From contig NZ_CP062973.1 in the NCBI RefSeq assembly GCF_017311165.1, forward strand, positions 1,116,001 through 1,180,000: a stretch of DNA of 64,000 nt, in the 5' to 3' direction. A model generated the notes under the pieces. It was not told the DNA's origin. It saw nothing but the letters and a program-made list of their open reading frames with translations, and did not search any database. Made by a program: the position numbers and the translations under genes. Every line of letters begins with the position of its first letter. The first letter of the stretch is position 1. The DNA comes from Psychroflexus sp. ALD_RP9 (GTDB lineage Bacteria > Bacteroidota > Bacteroidia > Flavobacteriales > Flavobacteriaceae). Below are positions 1 through 8,924 of the stretch, piece by piece.

Positions 1-1604
1 CGATGTGGAGTCCTCGTGTACAAAGCGATAGGATGTTATTTGCTGAGCACTGGAGATTAAAGTTAGAACAAACCAAAAATCTTGATTTTTATCAAGAAAT
101 GGTTGCTGGGTTGTTAATCAAAAATGATAAAATTGCAGGAGTAAAAACCTCGCTTGGATTAGAAGTAAAATCTAAAGCCGTTGTATTAACTAATGGTACT
201 TTCTTAAATGGTTTAATTCATATTGGTGAGAAAAATTTTGGTGGTGGAAGAGCAGGTGAGCGTGCTTCAACTGGAATAACAAAAGATTTGATTGATCTAG
301 GTTTCGAAGCTGGACGAATGAAAACAGGTACACCGCCAAGAGTTGATGGACGTTCGCTTGATTTCAGCAAAATGATTGAACAAGCAGGCGATGAAAAACC
401 TGATAAATTTTCATATTCAAACGAAACAAAGCCTTTAACAAAACAACGTTCTTGTCATATGACGTACACTTCGCCAGAAGTACACGATTTGTTAAGAGAA
501 GGTTTTGATCGCTCACCAATGTTTAATGGTGCCATCGAAAGTGCAGGACCTAGGTATTGCCCAAGTATTGAGGATAAAATTCATCGATTTGCAAGTAAAG
601 ATCGACACCAAATATTTGTTGAACCAGAAGGCTGGAACACAGTTGAATACTATATTAATGGTTTTTCAACATCTTTACCTGAAGATGTTCAATTTAAGGC
701 CTTAAAATCAGTTGAGGGATTCGAAAAAGTGAAATTTTTTAGACCAGGTTATGCAATTGAGTACGATTACTTTCCACCAACCCAACTAAAGCATACCCTA
801 GAAACTAAATTGGTCGATAATCTCTACTTTGCAGGACAAATTAATGGTACAACAGGCTACGAAGAAGCAGCATCTCAAGGACTTATGGCAGGAATAAACG
901 CTGCACTGAAACTTCAGGAAAAAGAAGAATTCATTTTACAACGTAATGAGGCTTACATTGGAGTTTTAATAGATGATTTAATTACAAAAGGAACAGAAGA
1001 ACCTTATAGGATGTTTACTTCGAGAGCTGAATACAGAACTTTACTCCGACAAGATAATGCTGACTTCAGACTAACTGAACGTGCATTTAAGTTAGGCTTA
1101 GCATCGGAAGAACGCTACAAAGCAATGCTCGAAAAGAAAGAAAAGTCTGAGAAATTTGTAAAATTCTTCGAAAACGAAAGTGTAACCACTACGGAAATGA
1201 ATCCTATTTTGGAATCAAAAAACTCTAAGCCTATAAAACAACAGGGGAAAATGTTCAAAATTTTTGCACGTCCTAATGTCACGATGGATGATATGTTGCA
1301 AGTTGAAAAAGTTAAAACCTATGTTGAAGGAAATGATATTGGCAAAAGTGTTTTAGAACAAGTTGAAATACAAGTAAAGTATTCAGGCTATATTGATAAA
1401 GAAAAACAAAATGCTGACAAATTAAATCGATTAGAGAATATAAAAATTCCGTATGACTTCGACTATTCAGTTTTACAATCTATGTCATTCGAGGCAAGAG
1501 AAAAGCTAAACAAAATTAAACCTAGGACAATATCGCAAGCATCTCGTGTTAGTGGTGTAAATCCTAGTGATATTTCTGTACTTTTAGTTCATATGGGTCG
1601 ATAA
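1..1604 (+). CDS. mnmG: tRNA U34 carboxymethylaminomethyl synthase large subunit MnmG (5'-truncated by window edge)
   Basis: FAD-dependent enzyme that, with MnmE, installs the (carboxymethyl)aminomethyl group on wobble uridine 34 of certain tRNAs in the cytoplasm. The visible 533 residues begin at an internal Met (position 3) in the conserved MWSPR..SDR stretch. The N-terminal Rossmann FAD motif, about 90 residues, lies outside the window; the family is usually about 620 residues. Conserved blocks seen are GRMKTGTPPR near visible residue 104, RYCPSIEDK, FAGQINGTTGYEEA and EPYRMFTSRAEYR, followed by the helical C-terminal domain. Assignment is firm. The reading frame is open to the window edge. 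The stop codon directly abuts a parS-like site, and mnmG is often close to the replication origin in bacteria. Confidence 0.97.
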   Translation, partial: MWSPRVQSDRMLFAEHWRLKLEQTKNLDFYQEMVAGLLIKNDKIAGVKTSLGLEVKSKAVVLTNGTFLNGLIHIGEKNFGGGRAGERASTGITKDLIDLGFEAGRMKTGTPPRVDGRSLDFSKMIEQAGDEKPDKFSYSNETKPLTKQRSCHMTYTSPEVHDLLREGFDRSPMFNGAIESAGPRYCPSIEDKIHRFASKDRHQIFVEPEGWNTVEYYINGFSTSLPEDVQFKALKSVEGFEKVKFFRPGYAIEYDYFPPTQLKHTLETKLVDNLYFAGQINGTTGYEEAASQGLMAGINAALKLQEKEEFILQRNEAYIGVLIDDLITKGTEEPYRMFTSRAEYRTLLRQDNADFRLTERAFKLGLASEERYKAMLEKKEKSEKFVKFFENESVTTTEMNPILESKNSKPIKQQGKMFKIFARPNVTMDDMLQVEKVKTYVEGNDIGKSVLEQVEIQVKYSGYIDKEKQNADKLNRLENIKIPYDFDYSVLQSMSFEAREKLNKIKPRTISQASRVSGVNPSDISVLLVHMGR

Positions 1605-1620
1605 TGTTTCACGTGGAACA
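1605..1620. promoter_or_regulatory. parS-like ParB-binding site
   Basis: The 16 bases TGTTTCACGTGGAACA directly follow the mnmG stop codon. Their reverse complement is TGTTCCACGTGAAACA, which matches the well-known Bacillus subtilis parS sequence as I recall it. parS is bound by ParB/Spo0J and normally lies in the origin-proximal part of the chromosome. No ParA or ParB gene is in the window. The call rests on sequence identity alone, but a chance match of this length is very unlikely. Confidence 0.88.
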
Positions 1621-1628
1621 ATTAAAAA

Positions 1629-2435
1629 ATGGAAATAACTGATTGGGCACATTCTAAAGAAAAATTTAAACTTGAAACAGTTCAGAAAGGTGTTTACAAA
1701 CTTTCTGAAATTCCTGAAAGTCTAGAAAAATATTACAACTTTAATGATTATATATCTCATCACAATCAGAAGAAAACGCTTACTGAAAAGATTTATCAAG
1801 GTGTAAAACATTTAATGTTTAAAAAAAAGTTGAATCTCATAAACCAATATACAAGTCAAAAAACATTGAAGATCTTAGATTATGGCTGTGGTGTTGGTGA
1901 ATTTGTTTCCTATTTAAAAGATAATGGTCATCAAGCTGATGGATTTGAGCCCAATGAAAACGCTAGAAAAATCGCTATTGATAATGGTGTAAGACTAGTG
2001 AACGAATCACTAAATCAACATAAGTATGATGTAATTTGCCTCTATCATGTCTTAGAGCATATCGAAGACATAGATGATAAACTAAAAATGCTATATAATC
2101 ATTTAAATTATGACGGAATCTTAATTATTGCCGTGCCAAATCATGATGCCTTTGATGCTAAATATTACAAAACATGTTGGGCTGCTTGGGATGTACCTCG
2201 ACATATTTGGCATTTTAATAAAAATGGCCTAAGGAATTTAATAGAATCATACTCGTTTAAGTTAATAAAAAGAAAACCACTTTGGTTTGACGCGTTGTAT
2301 ATTTCAATGATATCAGAAACATATAAAAAATCAAGTCGATTAAAGGGTTTGATGGTTGGGCTGATATCTAATCTAAGCGGATTGTTTACGAAAAACTATT
2401 CTTCTAATCAATTTGTGTTTAAAAAGCTTAAATAA
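1629..2435 (+). CDS. class I SAM-dependent methyltransferase
   Basis: A 268-residue soluble protein with a class I methyltransferase core. SAM-binding motif I is LDYGCGVGEF at residues 83-92. The acidic motif II region is at FEPNENA (about 107-113), and the Methyltransf_11/23-type segment LYHVLEHIEDIDD is near 138-150. The substrate is unknown. The N-terminal 70 residues are basic and lysine-rich, and the C-terminal 80 include an aromatic W/H-rich segment often seen in this broad family. It starts 24 bases after mnmG, with the parS-like site between them, and may be read through from mnmG. Confidence 0.8.
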   Translation: MEITDWAHSKEKFKLETVQKGVYKLSEIPESLEKYYNFNDYISHHNQKKTLTEKIYQGVKHLMFKKKLNLINQYTSQKTLKILDYGCGVGEFVSYLKDNGHQADGFEPNENARKIAIDNGVRLVNESLNQHKYDVICLYHVLEHIEDIDDKLKMLYNHLNYDGILIIAVPNHDAFDAKYYKTCWAAWDVPRHIWHFNKNGLRNLIESYSFKLIKRKPLWFDALYISMISETYKKSSRLKGLMVGLISNLSGLFTKNYSSNQFVFKKLK

Positions 2436-2457
2436 GCGCTTATTTATTACTTTTTTT
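2429..2457 (+). terminator. weak palindromic terminator-like element
   Basis: A perfect 18-base palindrome, TAAATAAGCGCTTATTTA (2429-2446), overlaps the methyltransferase stop codon. A run of seven T lies a few bases downstream (2451-2457). The stem is AT-rich and the loop would have to open from the GCGC centre, so termination strength is doubtful. Confidence 0.35.
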
Positions 2458-2597
2458 GGGTTAGTATACTTATCTATAAGAAAATTTAAAAAGGGGCTTA
2501 GAATGAAATTATATAATCAATTAAACATAAGTAAAGACTATTAAAATAAATTAACTAATAGGAAATATTTATAACTTTTACAGTAATGAAATTATAA

Positions 2598-2605
2598 TAC
2601 CTTTG
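2598..2605 (+). promoter_or_regulatory. Bacteroidota -7 box for the Skp/OmpH-like gene
   Basis: TACCTTTG matches the Bacteroidota sigma-A -7 consensus TAnnTTTG exactly and lies 14 bases before the ATG at 2620. A clear -33 TTTG was not seen. The 184 bases between the methyltransferase and this gene hold no other gene. Confidence 0.6.
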
Positions 2606-2619
2606 GCAAAAATTATCAC

Positions 2620-3141
2620 ATGAAAAAAATTATTGTTTCAGCTTTTACAATTGCAACATTATGGTCTTGTCAACAAGATAAAACAGCTTATGTTAATAAT
2701 TCAAAATTGATTCAGGACTACAGCAAAATGAAAAGAACAGAAGCTGAGTTTAAAGTAAAAAATGAAGCTTTGTCTTCAGAATTAGATTCAGTTGCTATGG
2801 CATTTCAACAAGAAGTCCAAAAGTTTCAATCTGAAATGGAATCAATGTCAAAATCTAAGCGAGAAAGCGAGCAAAACCGCTTGATGCAAAAACAACAACA
2901 GCTACAACAACAACAGCAACAAAAAAGCCAAATGCTTAGGAAAGAAAGCGATGAGGCGATTAATGCAATTATTGATGATGTAAAAGACTATGTAGCTGAT
3001 TATGGTAAAGAAAATGGATATACTTACATTTTTGGTTCTAATGAATCTGCTAACATTATGTACGCAAAAAAAGGTCTAGATTTAACAGATGAAATTTTAA
3101 AAGAGTTAAATAAAAAAGATTCCTTGGCTCAAGAAAAATAG
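2620..3141 (+). CDS. OmpH/Skp-family coiled-coil lipoprotein
   Basis: A 173-residue protein with the Skp/OmpH layout: an export signal, a long helical coiled-coil arm (about 35-125) and a compact C-terminal strand region (YTYIFGSNES). Skp proteins are periplasmic chaperones for outer-membrane proteins. This one carries a lipobox-like LWSC with Cys17, so it is probably lipid-anchored rather than freely soluble. The middle of the arm has a glutamine-rich run near residues 89-105. It has its own promoter and a strong terminator. The family call is good; a chaperone role is inferred. Confidence 0.78.
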   Translation: MKKIIVSAFTIATLWSCQQDKTAYVNNSKLIQDYSKMKRTEAEFKVKNEALSSELDSVAMAFQQEVQKFQSEMESMSKSKRESEQNRLMQKQQQLQQQQQQKSQMLRKESDEAINAIIDDVKDYVADYGKENGYTYIFGSNESANIMYAKKGLDLTDEILKELNKKDSLAQEK

Positions 3142-3161
3142 TAAGATTCAATAAATAATTT

Positions 3162-3188
3162 AAAAACTAGCTTCGGCTAGTTTTTTTT
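3162..3188. terminator. bidirectional rho-independent terminator
   Basis: A 10-bp stem (AAAAACTAGC / GCTAGTTTTT) closed by a TTCG tetraloop at 3172-3175 is followed by a T run on the plus strand and has an A run upstream that serves the minus strand. It separates the convergent OmpH-like gene and holB. The holB stop codon lies inside the stem at 3177-3179. Confidence 0.9.
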
Positions 3189-4295
3189 ATGTAAAAATCT
3201 AGTAAGTTGAAACGATAAATCTGTGAAAATCATCTTAGCATTGCCGTTTCGTTCAATATGATAAATAGCCTGAGAAATCGCTTCAAAAATAGGTTTTATA
3301 TTGGCACCTGTGATGAACGTAGAAAAGGCGTCAAACTTAAATTTTCTATCATTTGGCTGAAGAAAAACTAAGTCGTTTGCATTATAATTCTTCAATAATG
3401 CTTGTCTAAAAAATTGTAAACAATACTCTAAAAAACGCTTTTGTAATTCTCTATTCTCTTTCGCAATCGCTTCAGACCAATTAATTAAATCATCTACAAC
3501 AGATTTATTTCCTTTAGCTCTAAAGGCAGAACGAACCCAAGATATAAACCAATCTTCAAATTGTAATTCGTCTTCATTATGATAAGCAAGGTGTAAAGCT
3601 CTAACAAAATCTCCATCAGCTTGATGTGCAATAGACTTAGCTATTTGAGAGTCAATAGAACGGCTAATCAGAGCATCAGCGATAACAGATTCACTTAGTG
3701 GAGGAAAATTGAGCAATTGACAACGCGATTTAATCGTATCAATAATTTGATCAGCGTTTGAAGTTGTAAGTATAAAAAAAGTATCTTTTGGTGGCTCTTC
3801 AATTAACTTCAGTAATTTGTTTGAAGTTTCACGATTCATTAAATCTGCACACCAAATGATCATCACTTTTACACCACCTGAAAATGATTTCAAACTTAAA
3901 GTCTTTAAAATTTCTTGAGCTTGAGTAACTTTAATCAAGCCTTGTTTTTTTTCAATACCAATATGCTGATACCAATCAAATAAATTTTGATAAGGTGATT
4001 TTCTAATAAAACTTCGCCAATCTTCAAGAAATTCTTGACTTGTGGGTTTTTTACTTGAACTCTCTGTAACATTCACAGGATAAACAAAATGCACATCGGG
4101 ATGTTCAAGAATAGAAGTATAAGTCTTTGCGCTTGATGAACTCACTAAATGCTCAGCAAATGCTAAAGCAAGTGGCAAAACACCATAACCATGCTCACCA
4201 ATAAATAGTTGGGCATGAGCAACACGCTGATTTTCGACAGTGGTTTTTAAGTGATTTTTAAGGTGCTCAAGCCCAAGTACATCATTATAATTCAT
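3177..4295 (-). CDS. holB: DNA polymerase III delta' subunit
   Basis: A 372-residue clamp-loader AAA+ protein that helps load the sliding clamp at the replication fork. The Walker A position reads GEHGYGVL (33-40) and lacks the GKS/T of an active ATPase, as expected for delta'. Other features are LLKLIEEPP (161-169), the sensor region FFILTTSNADQI, and the SRC motif (190-192) that contributes an arginine finger. It is encoded opposite to its neighbours and converges on the OmpH-like gene. The zinc-binding cysteines of many DnaX/HolB proteins are not apparent. DnaX is less likely because the P-loop is degenerate and the C-terminal domains are missing. Confidence 0.88.
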   Translation of the reverse strand: MNYNDVLGLEHLKNHLKTTVENQRVAHAQLFIGEHGYGVLPLALAFAEHLVSSSSAKTYTSILEHPDVHFVYPVNVTESSSKKPTSQEFLEDWRSFIRKSPYQNLFDWYQHIGIEKKQGLIKVTQAQEILKTLSLKSFSGGVKVMIIWCADLMNRETSNKLLKLIEEPPKDTFFILTTSNADQIIDTIKSRCQLLNFPPLSESVIADALISRSIDSQIAKSIAHQADGDFVRALHLAYHNEDELQFEDWFISWVRSAFRAKGNKSVVDDLINWSEAIAKENRELQKRFLEYCLQFFRQALLKNYNANDLVFLQPNDRKFKFDAFSTFITGANIKPIFEAISQAIYHIERNGNAKMIFTDLSFQLTRFLHKKN

Positions 4296-4359
4296 ACGGC
4301 TAAAATATCAAAATAAAAACCGAAAATGAAGCTCAACTAAAAAAAATAGAATAATTACT

Positions 4360-4367
4360 TACCTTTG
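4360..4367 (+). promoter_or_regulatory. Bacteroidota -7 box for pgk
   Basis: TACCTTTG is an exact TAnnTTTG match 22 bases before the pgk ATG at 4390. No convincing -33 element was found. It lies in the 94-base divergent gap between holB and pgk. Confidence 0.65.
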
Positions 4368-4389
4368 AATTTTACTAAATGAAATCATC

Positions 4390-5571
4390 ATGAAAACAAC
4401 AGAAGACTTTAATTTTAAAGACAAAAAAACCATCATAAGAGTTGATTTTAACGTGCCACTTAACACCGAATTTGAAGTCACCGATGATAGCAGAATTGTA
4501 GCTGCTAAACCAACAATTATTAAAGTATTAGAAGATGGCGGATCGGCTATTTTAATGTCTCATTTAGGCAGGCCAAAAGGCAAAGAAGATAAATTTTCTC
4601 TGAGACACATTGTTAAAAAAGTAACAGAAGTTATTGGCGTTAGCGTAAAGTTTGTAAATGATTGTGTTGGTGAAGAGGCAGAAGAAGCAGTTAAAAATTT
4701 AAAAAATGGAGAAATTCTTTTACTTGAAAATCTAAGATTTCACGAAGAGGAAAAATCTGGAAATGAGGCCTTTGCTAAAAAACTGTCTACTTATGCAGAT
4801 GTTTACATCAATGATGCATTTGGTACTGCACATCGAGCTCACGCATCAACAACGGTTATCGCTCAATTTTTTGAAGATAAAATAGTAGGTAAACTACTTC
4901 AAAAAGAAATAGAAAGCCTAGATAAAGTTCTACATTCAAAAGAAAAACCGGTTACAGCAGTAATTGGTGGTGCAAAAGTATCATCTAAAATTACAGTAAT
5001 TGAAAATATATTACCAAGAGTAGATCATTTAATTATCGGTGGTGGTATGAGTTTTACATTCATAAAAGCAAAAGGCGGAAAAATAGGCAATTCATTAGTT
5101 GAAGATGATAAACAAGAATTAGCTTTAGAAATATTAAAAAAAGCCGAAGCACAAAATGTACAAGTTCATTTACCAGTTGATGTTATTTCAGTAAAAGAGT
5201 TTGATAACAATGCCGAACAAATAACAGAACCAATCGATCAAATAACTGATGACAGAATGGGATTAGACGCAGGGCCGAAATCACAAAGTATCTTTGCTGA
5301 AGTCATTAAAGGATCAAAAATTATTTTATGGAACGGACCTTTAGGTGTTTTTGAAATGGAAAATTTTGCTAAAGGAACTATAGCTTTAGGTGAAGCCATT
5401 GGAGAAGCAACTAAAAACGGTGCATTCTCACTTGTAGGTGGTGGCGATAGTGTTGCAGCTGCAAAACAGTTTGGACTAGCTGAACAAATGAGCTATGTTT
5501 CTACTGGTGGTGGTGCCATGCTAGAAATGTTAGAAGGAAAATCCTTACCTGGTATTAAAGCTTTACAGTAA
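4390..5571 (+). CDS. pgk: phosphoglycerate kinase
   Basis: Glycolytic and gluconeogenic enzyme that transfers phosphate between 1,3-bisphosphoglycerate and ADP. Its 393 residues match the usual family length. Signature blocks are IRVDFNVPLN near residue 17, SHLGRPKGK, LRFHEEEKSGN, the adenine-side GGAKVSSKI, WNGPLGVFE and the phosphate-binding VGGGDSVAA close to the C-terminus. It has its own promoter (4360) and a strong bidirectional terminator (5595), so it is likely a single-gene transcript. Confidence 0.98.
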   Translation: MKTTEDFNFKDKKTIIRVDFNVPLNTEFEVTDDSRIVAAKPTIIKVLEDGGSAILMSHLGRPKGKEDKFSLRHIVKKVTEVIGVSVKFVNDCVGEEAEEAVKNLKNGEILLLENLRFHEEEKSGNEAFAKKLSTYADVYINDAFGTAHRAHASTTVIAQFFEDKIVGKLLQKEIESLDKVLHSKEKPVTAVIGGAKVSSKITVIENILPRVDHLIIGGGMSFTFIKAKGGKIGNSLVEDDKQELALEILKKAEAQNVQVHLPVDVISVKEFDNNAEQITEPIDQITDDRMGLDAGPKSQSIFAEVIKGSKIILWNGPLGVFEMENFAKGTIALGEAIGEATKNGAFSLVGGGDSVAAAKQFGLAEQMSYVSTGGGAMLEMLEGKSLPGIKALQ

Positions 5572-5594
5572 AATTCATATAGTTTTTAAGCATT

Positions 5595-5628
5595 AAAAAA
5601 GCCCTAAACCAAAAGTTTAGGGCTTTTT
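5595..5628. terminator. bidirectional rho-independent terminator
   Basis: The stem GCCCTAAAC / GTTTAGGGC (5601-5609 and 5615-5623) has a CAAAA loop and is flanked by an A run on the left and a T run on the right. It can end both pgk and the minus-strand transcript from 5648-8569. Confidence 0.92.
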
Positions 5629-5647
5629 AATTATATCAATGAAAAGG

Positions 5648-5839
5648 TTATTTCAGTTTTTTAATCCCTAAAAAAGCGCCCACTGCAATGGCTAGTGGTA
5701 TTAAAAAATGAATCGGTGCCGCAGGTGTGTCACTCACCGTGTCTTCAAATCCAATGGCATCTTCTAATGCTTGTGCATTTAACTGTACGGCCACTAAAAC
5801 CATCATCATTAATAATGCATATTTATAAGTATGTCTCAT
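5648..5839 (-). CDS. small exported protein with C-terminal sorting-tail-like segment
   Basis: A 63-residue protein made of an N-terminal signal peptide (cleavage expected after LNAQ, about residue 23), a short acidic stretch, and a C-terminal hydrophobic helix (about 44-58) ending in KKLK. The segment PIHFLIPLAIAVGAFLGIKK resembles the flavobacterial PID-CTERM type of sorting tail (Pro-Ile-x, hydrophobic run with glycines, basic end), with His replacing the usual Asp. It starts 24 bases after the T9SS protein gene, so the two are probably co-transcribed. The mature protein would be tiny. Function is unknown; a role as partner or processed surface peptide is speculation. Confidence 0.6.
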   Translation of the reverse strand: MRHTYKYALLMMMVLVAVQLNAQALEDAIGFEDTVSDTPAAPIHFLIPLAIAVGAFLGIKKLK

Positions 5840-5863
5840 GTTGTTTTGTTTTAATGTTTTGAA

Positions 5864-8569
5864 TTACTGCTTGATGATTTTCTTGCTCACTTTCCCTTTT
5901 GTAGTTTCTAGCTCTACCACATAAACACCTGAAGCTAATTGACTCACATCAACTTGAGATTGGGTGGTTGTTAGCACCTGTTGACCCAAGGTATTGAAAA
6001 CTTGAACTGAATTGATCTCAACTGAAGCTGGTAATTCAATTTGTAACTGATGAACCACTGGATTAGGATACAAGCGAACTTGTCCGGCATCAAAACTTTG
6101 GTTATTTAAAGGCACTTCTTCAAAACTTAAATGAAAACGGTTTTGATCGATACTCTCTGGCACATTAGCATCAACTGTAAAGTCATAAGTTGTGCTCTCT
6201 GTTAATTCGGTTTGTGTATTTAAATAGCTATCATTTAAGTAAACCTTAAGCGTTTCAGGCTGATTCCCTAAATTGAAAGTTAGGCTGTAAGCCGTATCTT
6301 CATAGTTCATCATCAATAAATCAACTTGATGGCCATCAGTTGGGATGTTTTGCTTATCAATCGATTTAAAACCATTGTTTACAATCGCATAGTTTTCACC
6401 TGGATTGGCCAATTTACTCGCATCTTCATCACTACCAATAGTGGTATAGTTTTCATTAAAACGTAATCCTATGGCATCGCTTTCCATCTCACCGTTTTGT
6501 AAAGCTGAAGCTTTGTATAAACGCGAGTTGATGTAAAAGTTAGTGTAGGTACTAAAAATACTCACCTGAGCTTGACCTGTGGCTTTATCAGCTTCTTCAA
6601 AGGTAATTGAGCCATTACCAGAGGCATTGTTTTGCACAAAAAAGGCTTGACCTGGCATGATATATTGATTAGCAGCTGATGAATACGGGCTTGGAGCAGC
6701 TTCACTGCCATCTGAAGCATCGACAACTGTATAACCACCATTACCATTAGCACCAGCAATTGAAGCATCCCAGACGTATAAATAGCCTGTTAGGTTTGTA
6801 GTTGTTACCGCATTAAAATCAACTACGGCTTGATAAGGATTACCCACAAAACTATAATTATTAGCTTCACTTGCTAAAGTTGGTGTATAGCTTCCTGTAT
6901 GCAAAGTTCCTGTTGCACTTAAAGTGGTTGCTGTGGCTGGTGCTTCATTATCAGCTAAATCGATGGTTCGGTCACCACGCACCATTAAACGGTAAGGTGT
7001 TCCCGCTGAAATCACATCAATTGTTGAAGTGATAGCTTGCCATCCAGCGCCACTAGATTGGTCAGTAATTGTATTATCGAATGTAAACATAGACGGGTTT
7101 CCTGTTTCAGTTTCATCAAAACCATCAGCGCTGGTTTGACCAACTGTGCCAACTGCTCCTGTAATATGCGTGTCTTGTTGCCAAGTGTTGGCGATGGTTT
7201 GTCCACCAACAGGAGAGCTTAATAATCGATAAGCACGCTTAGCAGGGATATAACGCTCAACGGTTACAACTCCTGTAATGCTATTTCCTGTGGCATCGTT
7301 TAATAAAGCACTTCCTGTAGCATCACTTTCAAAAAGCACTTCATTACTTACCGTAATATTTGCATTTAAATCAAGTATAGCATTAGGTTGTACGGTAACG
7401 GTATTGAATGTAGTCACCGAGCTAATTACAGCCGTCCCATCTTGGACAGTTAAATCATAATTGGTTAAATCTAAACCACTTGGATTAGCAGGTTGAAATC
7501 CGTTAGCAGCTGTATAGGTTACATCTGATGTATATACAAACATACTTGCTGTGGAGCCTACACTATTTAAAGTTAGGTTAGCATTGTTATTGGCTGCATC
7601 TTGTAATGTCCCACCATTCGCTGATAAACTGTTAACAGTAATACCATCTACATCAATATCTCCGTTTTGTACAGCATATCTAAATACAATATCTTGTGTT
7701 CCTGAACCGCTTTGATAAACGGCTTGGCGTGTTGTCGAGCCAATGGTAAGCGCTAACTGGGGCGTGCCGCCTGACGTATTCACAGTAATGTTTTCATTAA
7801 AATTAACCGTAAAATCTAAATTTTCACCAACATCGTAAGTGTCGTTACTAGGAACACTTACATTATTGATGACAGGAGCAATATCATCGGTAATTGTAAT
7901 AGAAAGTTGTTTGGCAAAATCGTCTGTGCCATCGTTGGTGTTTACTCGTATGCTGTAAGTGCCTGCCATCAATGCGCCGTTACTTCTTAGTGCATTGCCA
8001 TTAATGTTAAAGTTAGCGTTACCACTGTCGCCAGCGCCACTTACTAAACTATAGGTATGCGAATCGCCTGCATCAGCATCGGTGGTGGATAAAGTTGCGA
8101 CGGTAGCATTAACACCGGTTGAACTTTGTCCAACCGAAGTAGTGCTTAATGTTATGTCGGTTGGGGCGGAGTTGGTGGGAGAGTCTATCGTTCCAGATCC
8201 TTCTATAGCAATAGATGAATTACAAGTAATAAAACTTCCAACTGGAATCCATGATTCTAAATTTGTTGAATTTGGATATCCAGTATTACTGTTGTTTCTT
8301 AAAATTAATGCTCCACCACCTAAATATAGACCCCAAAATCCACCAGAACTATTACTCCAGTATACCGATATTTGAGTTGAAATACCATCTACAACACCCG
8401 AACCATCATAGGCAGGTTTACCAGATAACATACCGAAATATGGTAAATTAACTGGGTTTGGTGATATGCAAGAACCGCTAACTTCAATTGAAGTACCTGA
8501 TTGTGCGATTAAAGTTAATGAATTACTAATCAATAACAGATTTAATAATAGAAATAAATGTTTTTTCAC
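5864..8569 (-). CDS. secreted T9SS-sorted adhesin-like protein with cadherin-like repeat
   Basis: A 901-residue secreted protein. A signal peptide (residues 1 to about 23, ending LIAQ) is followed by a unique N-terminal domain. A cadherin-like segment follows (about 125-230; APTDITLSTTSVG, DADAGDSHTYSLV), then an Ig-like segment beginning DDIAPVINNVSVPS. A long beta-rich middle leads to a typical type IX secretion sorting domain in the last 75 residues (VRLYPNPV, NTLGQQV, LASGVYVVEL, KIIKQ). The T9SS machinery would move it across the outer membrane and anchor or release it at the cell surface. Ligand and role are unknown; adhesion or matrix binding is an inference from domain type. Confidence 0.85.
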   Translation of the reverse strand: MKKHLFLLLNLLLISNSLTLIAQSGTSIEVSGSCISPNPVNLPYFGMLSGKPAYDGSGVVDGISTQISVYWSNSSGGFWGLYLGGGALILRNNSNTGYPNSTNLESWIPVGSFITCNSSIAIEGSGTIDSPTNSAPTDITLSTTSVGQSSTGVNATVATLSTTDADAGDSHTYSLVSGAGDSGNANFNINGNALRSNGALMAGTYSIRVNTNDGTDDFAKQLSITITDDIAPVINNVSVPSNDTYDVGENLDFTVNFNENITVNTSGGTPQLALTIGSTTRQAVYQSGSGTQDIVFRYAVQNGDIDVDGITVNSLSANGGTLQDAANNNANLTLNSVGSTASMFVYTSDVTYTAANGFQPANPSGLDLTNYDLTVQDGTAVISSVTTFNTVTVQPNAILDLNANITVSNEVLFESDATGSALLNDATGNSITGVVTVERYIPAKRAYRLLSSPVGGQTIANTWQQDTHITGAVGTVGQTSADGFDETETGNPSMFTFDNTITDQSSGAGWQAITSTIDVISAGTPYRLMVRGDRTIDLADNEAPATATTLSATGTLHTGSYTPTLASEANNYSFVGNPYQAVVDFNAVTTTNLTGYLYVWDASIAGANGNGGYTVVDASDGSEAAPSPYSSAANQYIMPGQAFFVQNNASGNGSITFEEADKATGQAQVSIFSTYTNFYINSRLYKASALQNGEMESDAIGLRFNENYTTIGSDEDASKLANPGENYAIVNNGFKSIDKQNIPTDGHQVDLLMMNYEDTAYSLTFNLGNQPETLKVYLNDSYLNTQTELTESTTYDFTVDANVPESIDQNRFHLSFEEVPLNNQSFDAGQVRLYPNPVVHQLQIELPASVEINSVQVFNTLGQQVLTTTQSQVDVSQLASGVYVVELETTKGKVSKKIIKQ

Positions 8570-8924
8570 TTAGTATAGTTTTTAAAATAAAGATAAAAGT
8601 AAATTATTATAGTTAGAGTGATTGATTAAAAATAATATAAACAAATTTAAATTAAGCATTTATTCTATATATACTGATAAAAATCTGTAAGTCTCATTTC
8701 TTTGCTTTGAAGCTTCTATTTGTCTCAAAAAGATTTAATTGTATCAAAACTGTTAACACATTTAAATATTTCGAATTAATTTTCATAAAAACTATCTTAA
8801 ATTATTAACATCACACAGAATAATTTCTAGAAATAAAACAAATACTTAAAATTTAATAGTACTAATTGTTTATACTATAGTGCAAATCTTAGGCTGCTAG
8901 AAATATTTTATTTACGTTGCAAAA
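8570..8924. other. AT-rich gap without recognisable gene
   Basis: About 355 bases between the T9SS protein start and the FGE relic. I read both strands and see only AT-rich sequence with many stops, no convincing -7 box facing the T9SS gene and no RNA-like structure. Confidence 0.5.

Noticed and set aside
8082..8451. Plus-strand open frames opposite the T9SS protein gene
   Set aside because: They are antisense shadows of a repetitive coding region with no independent evidence.
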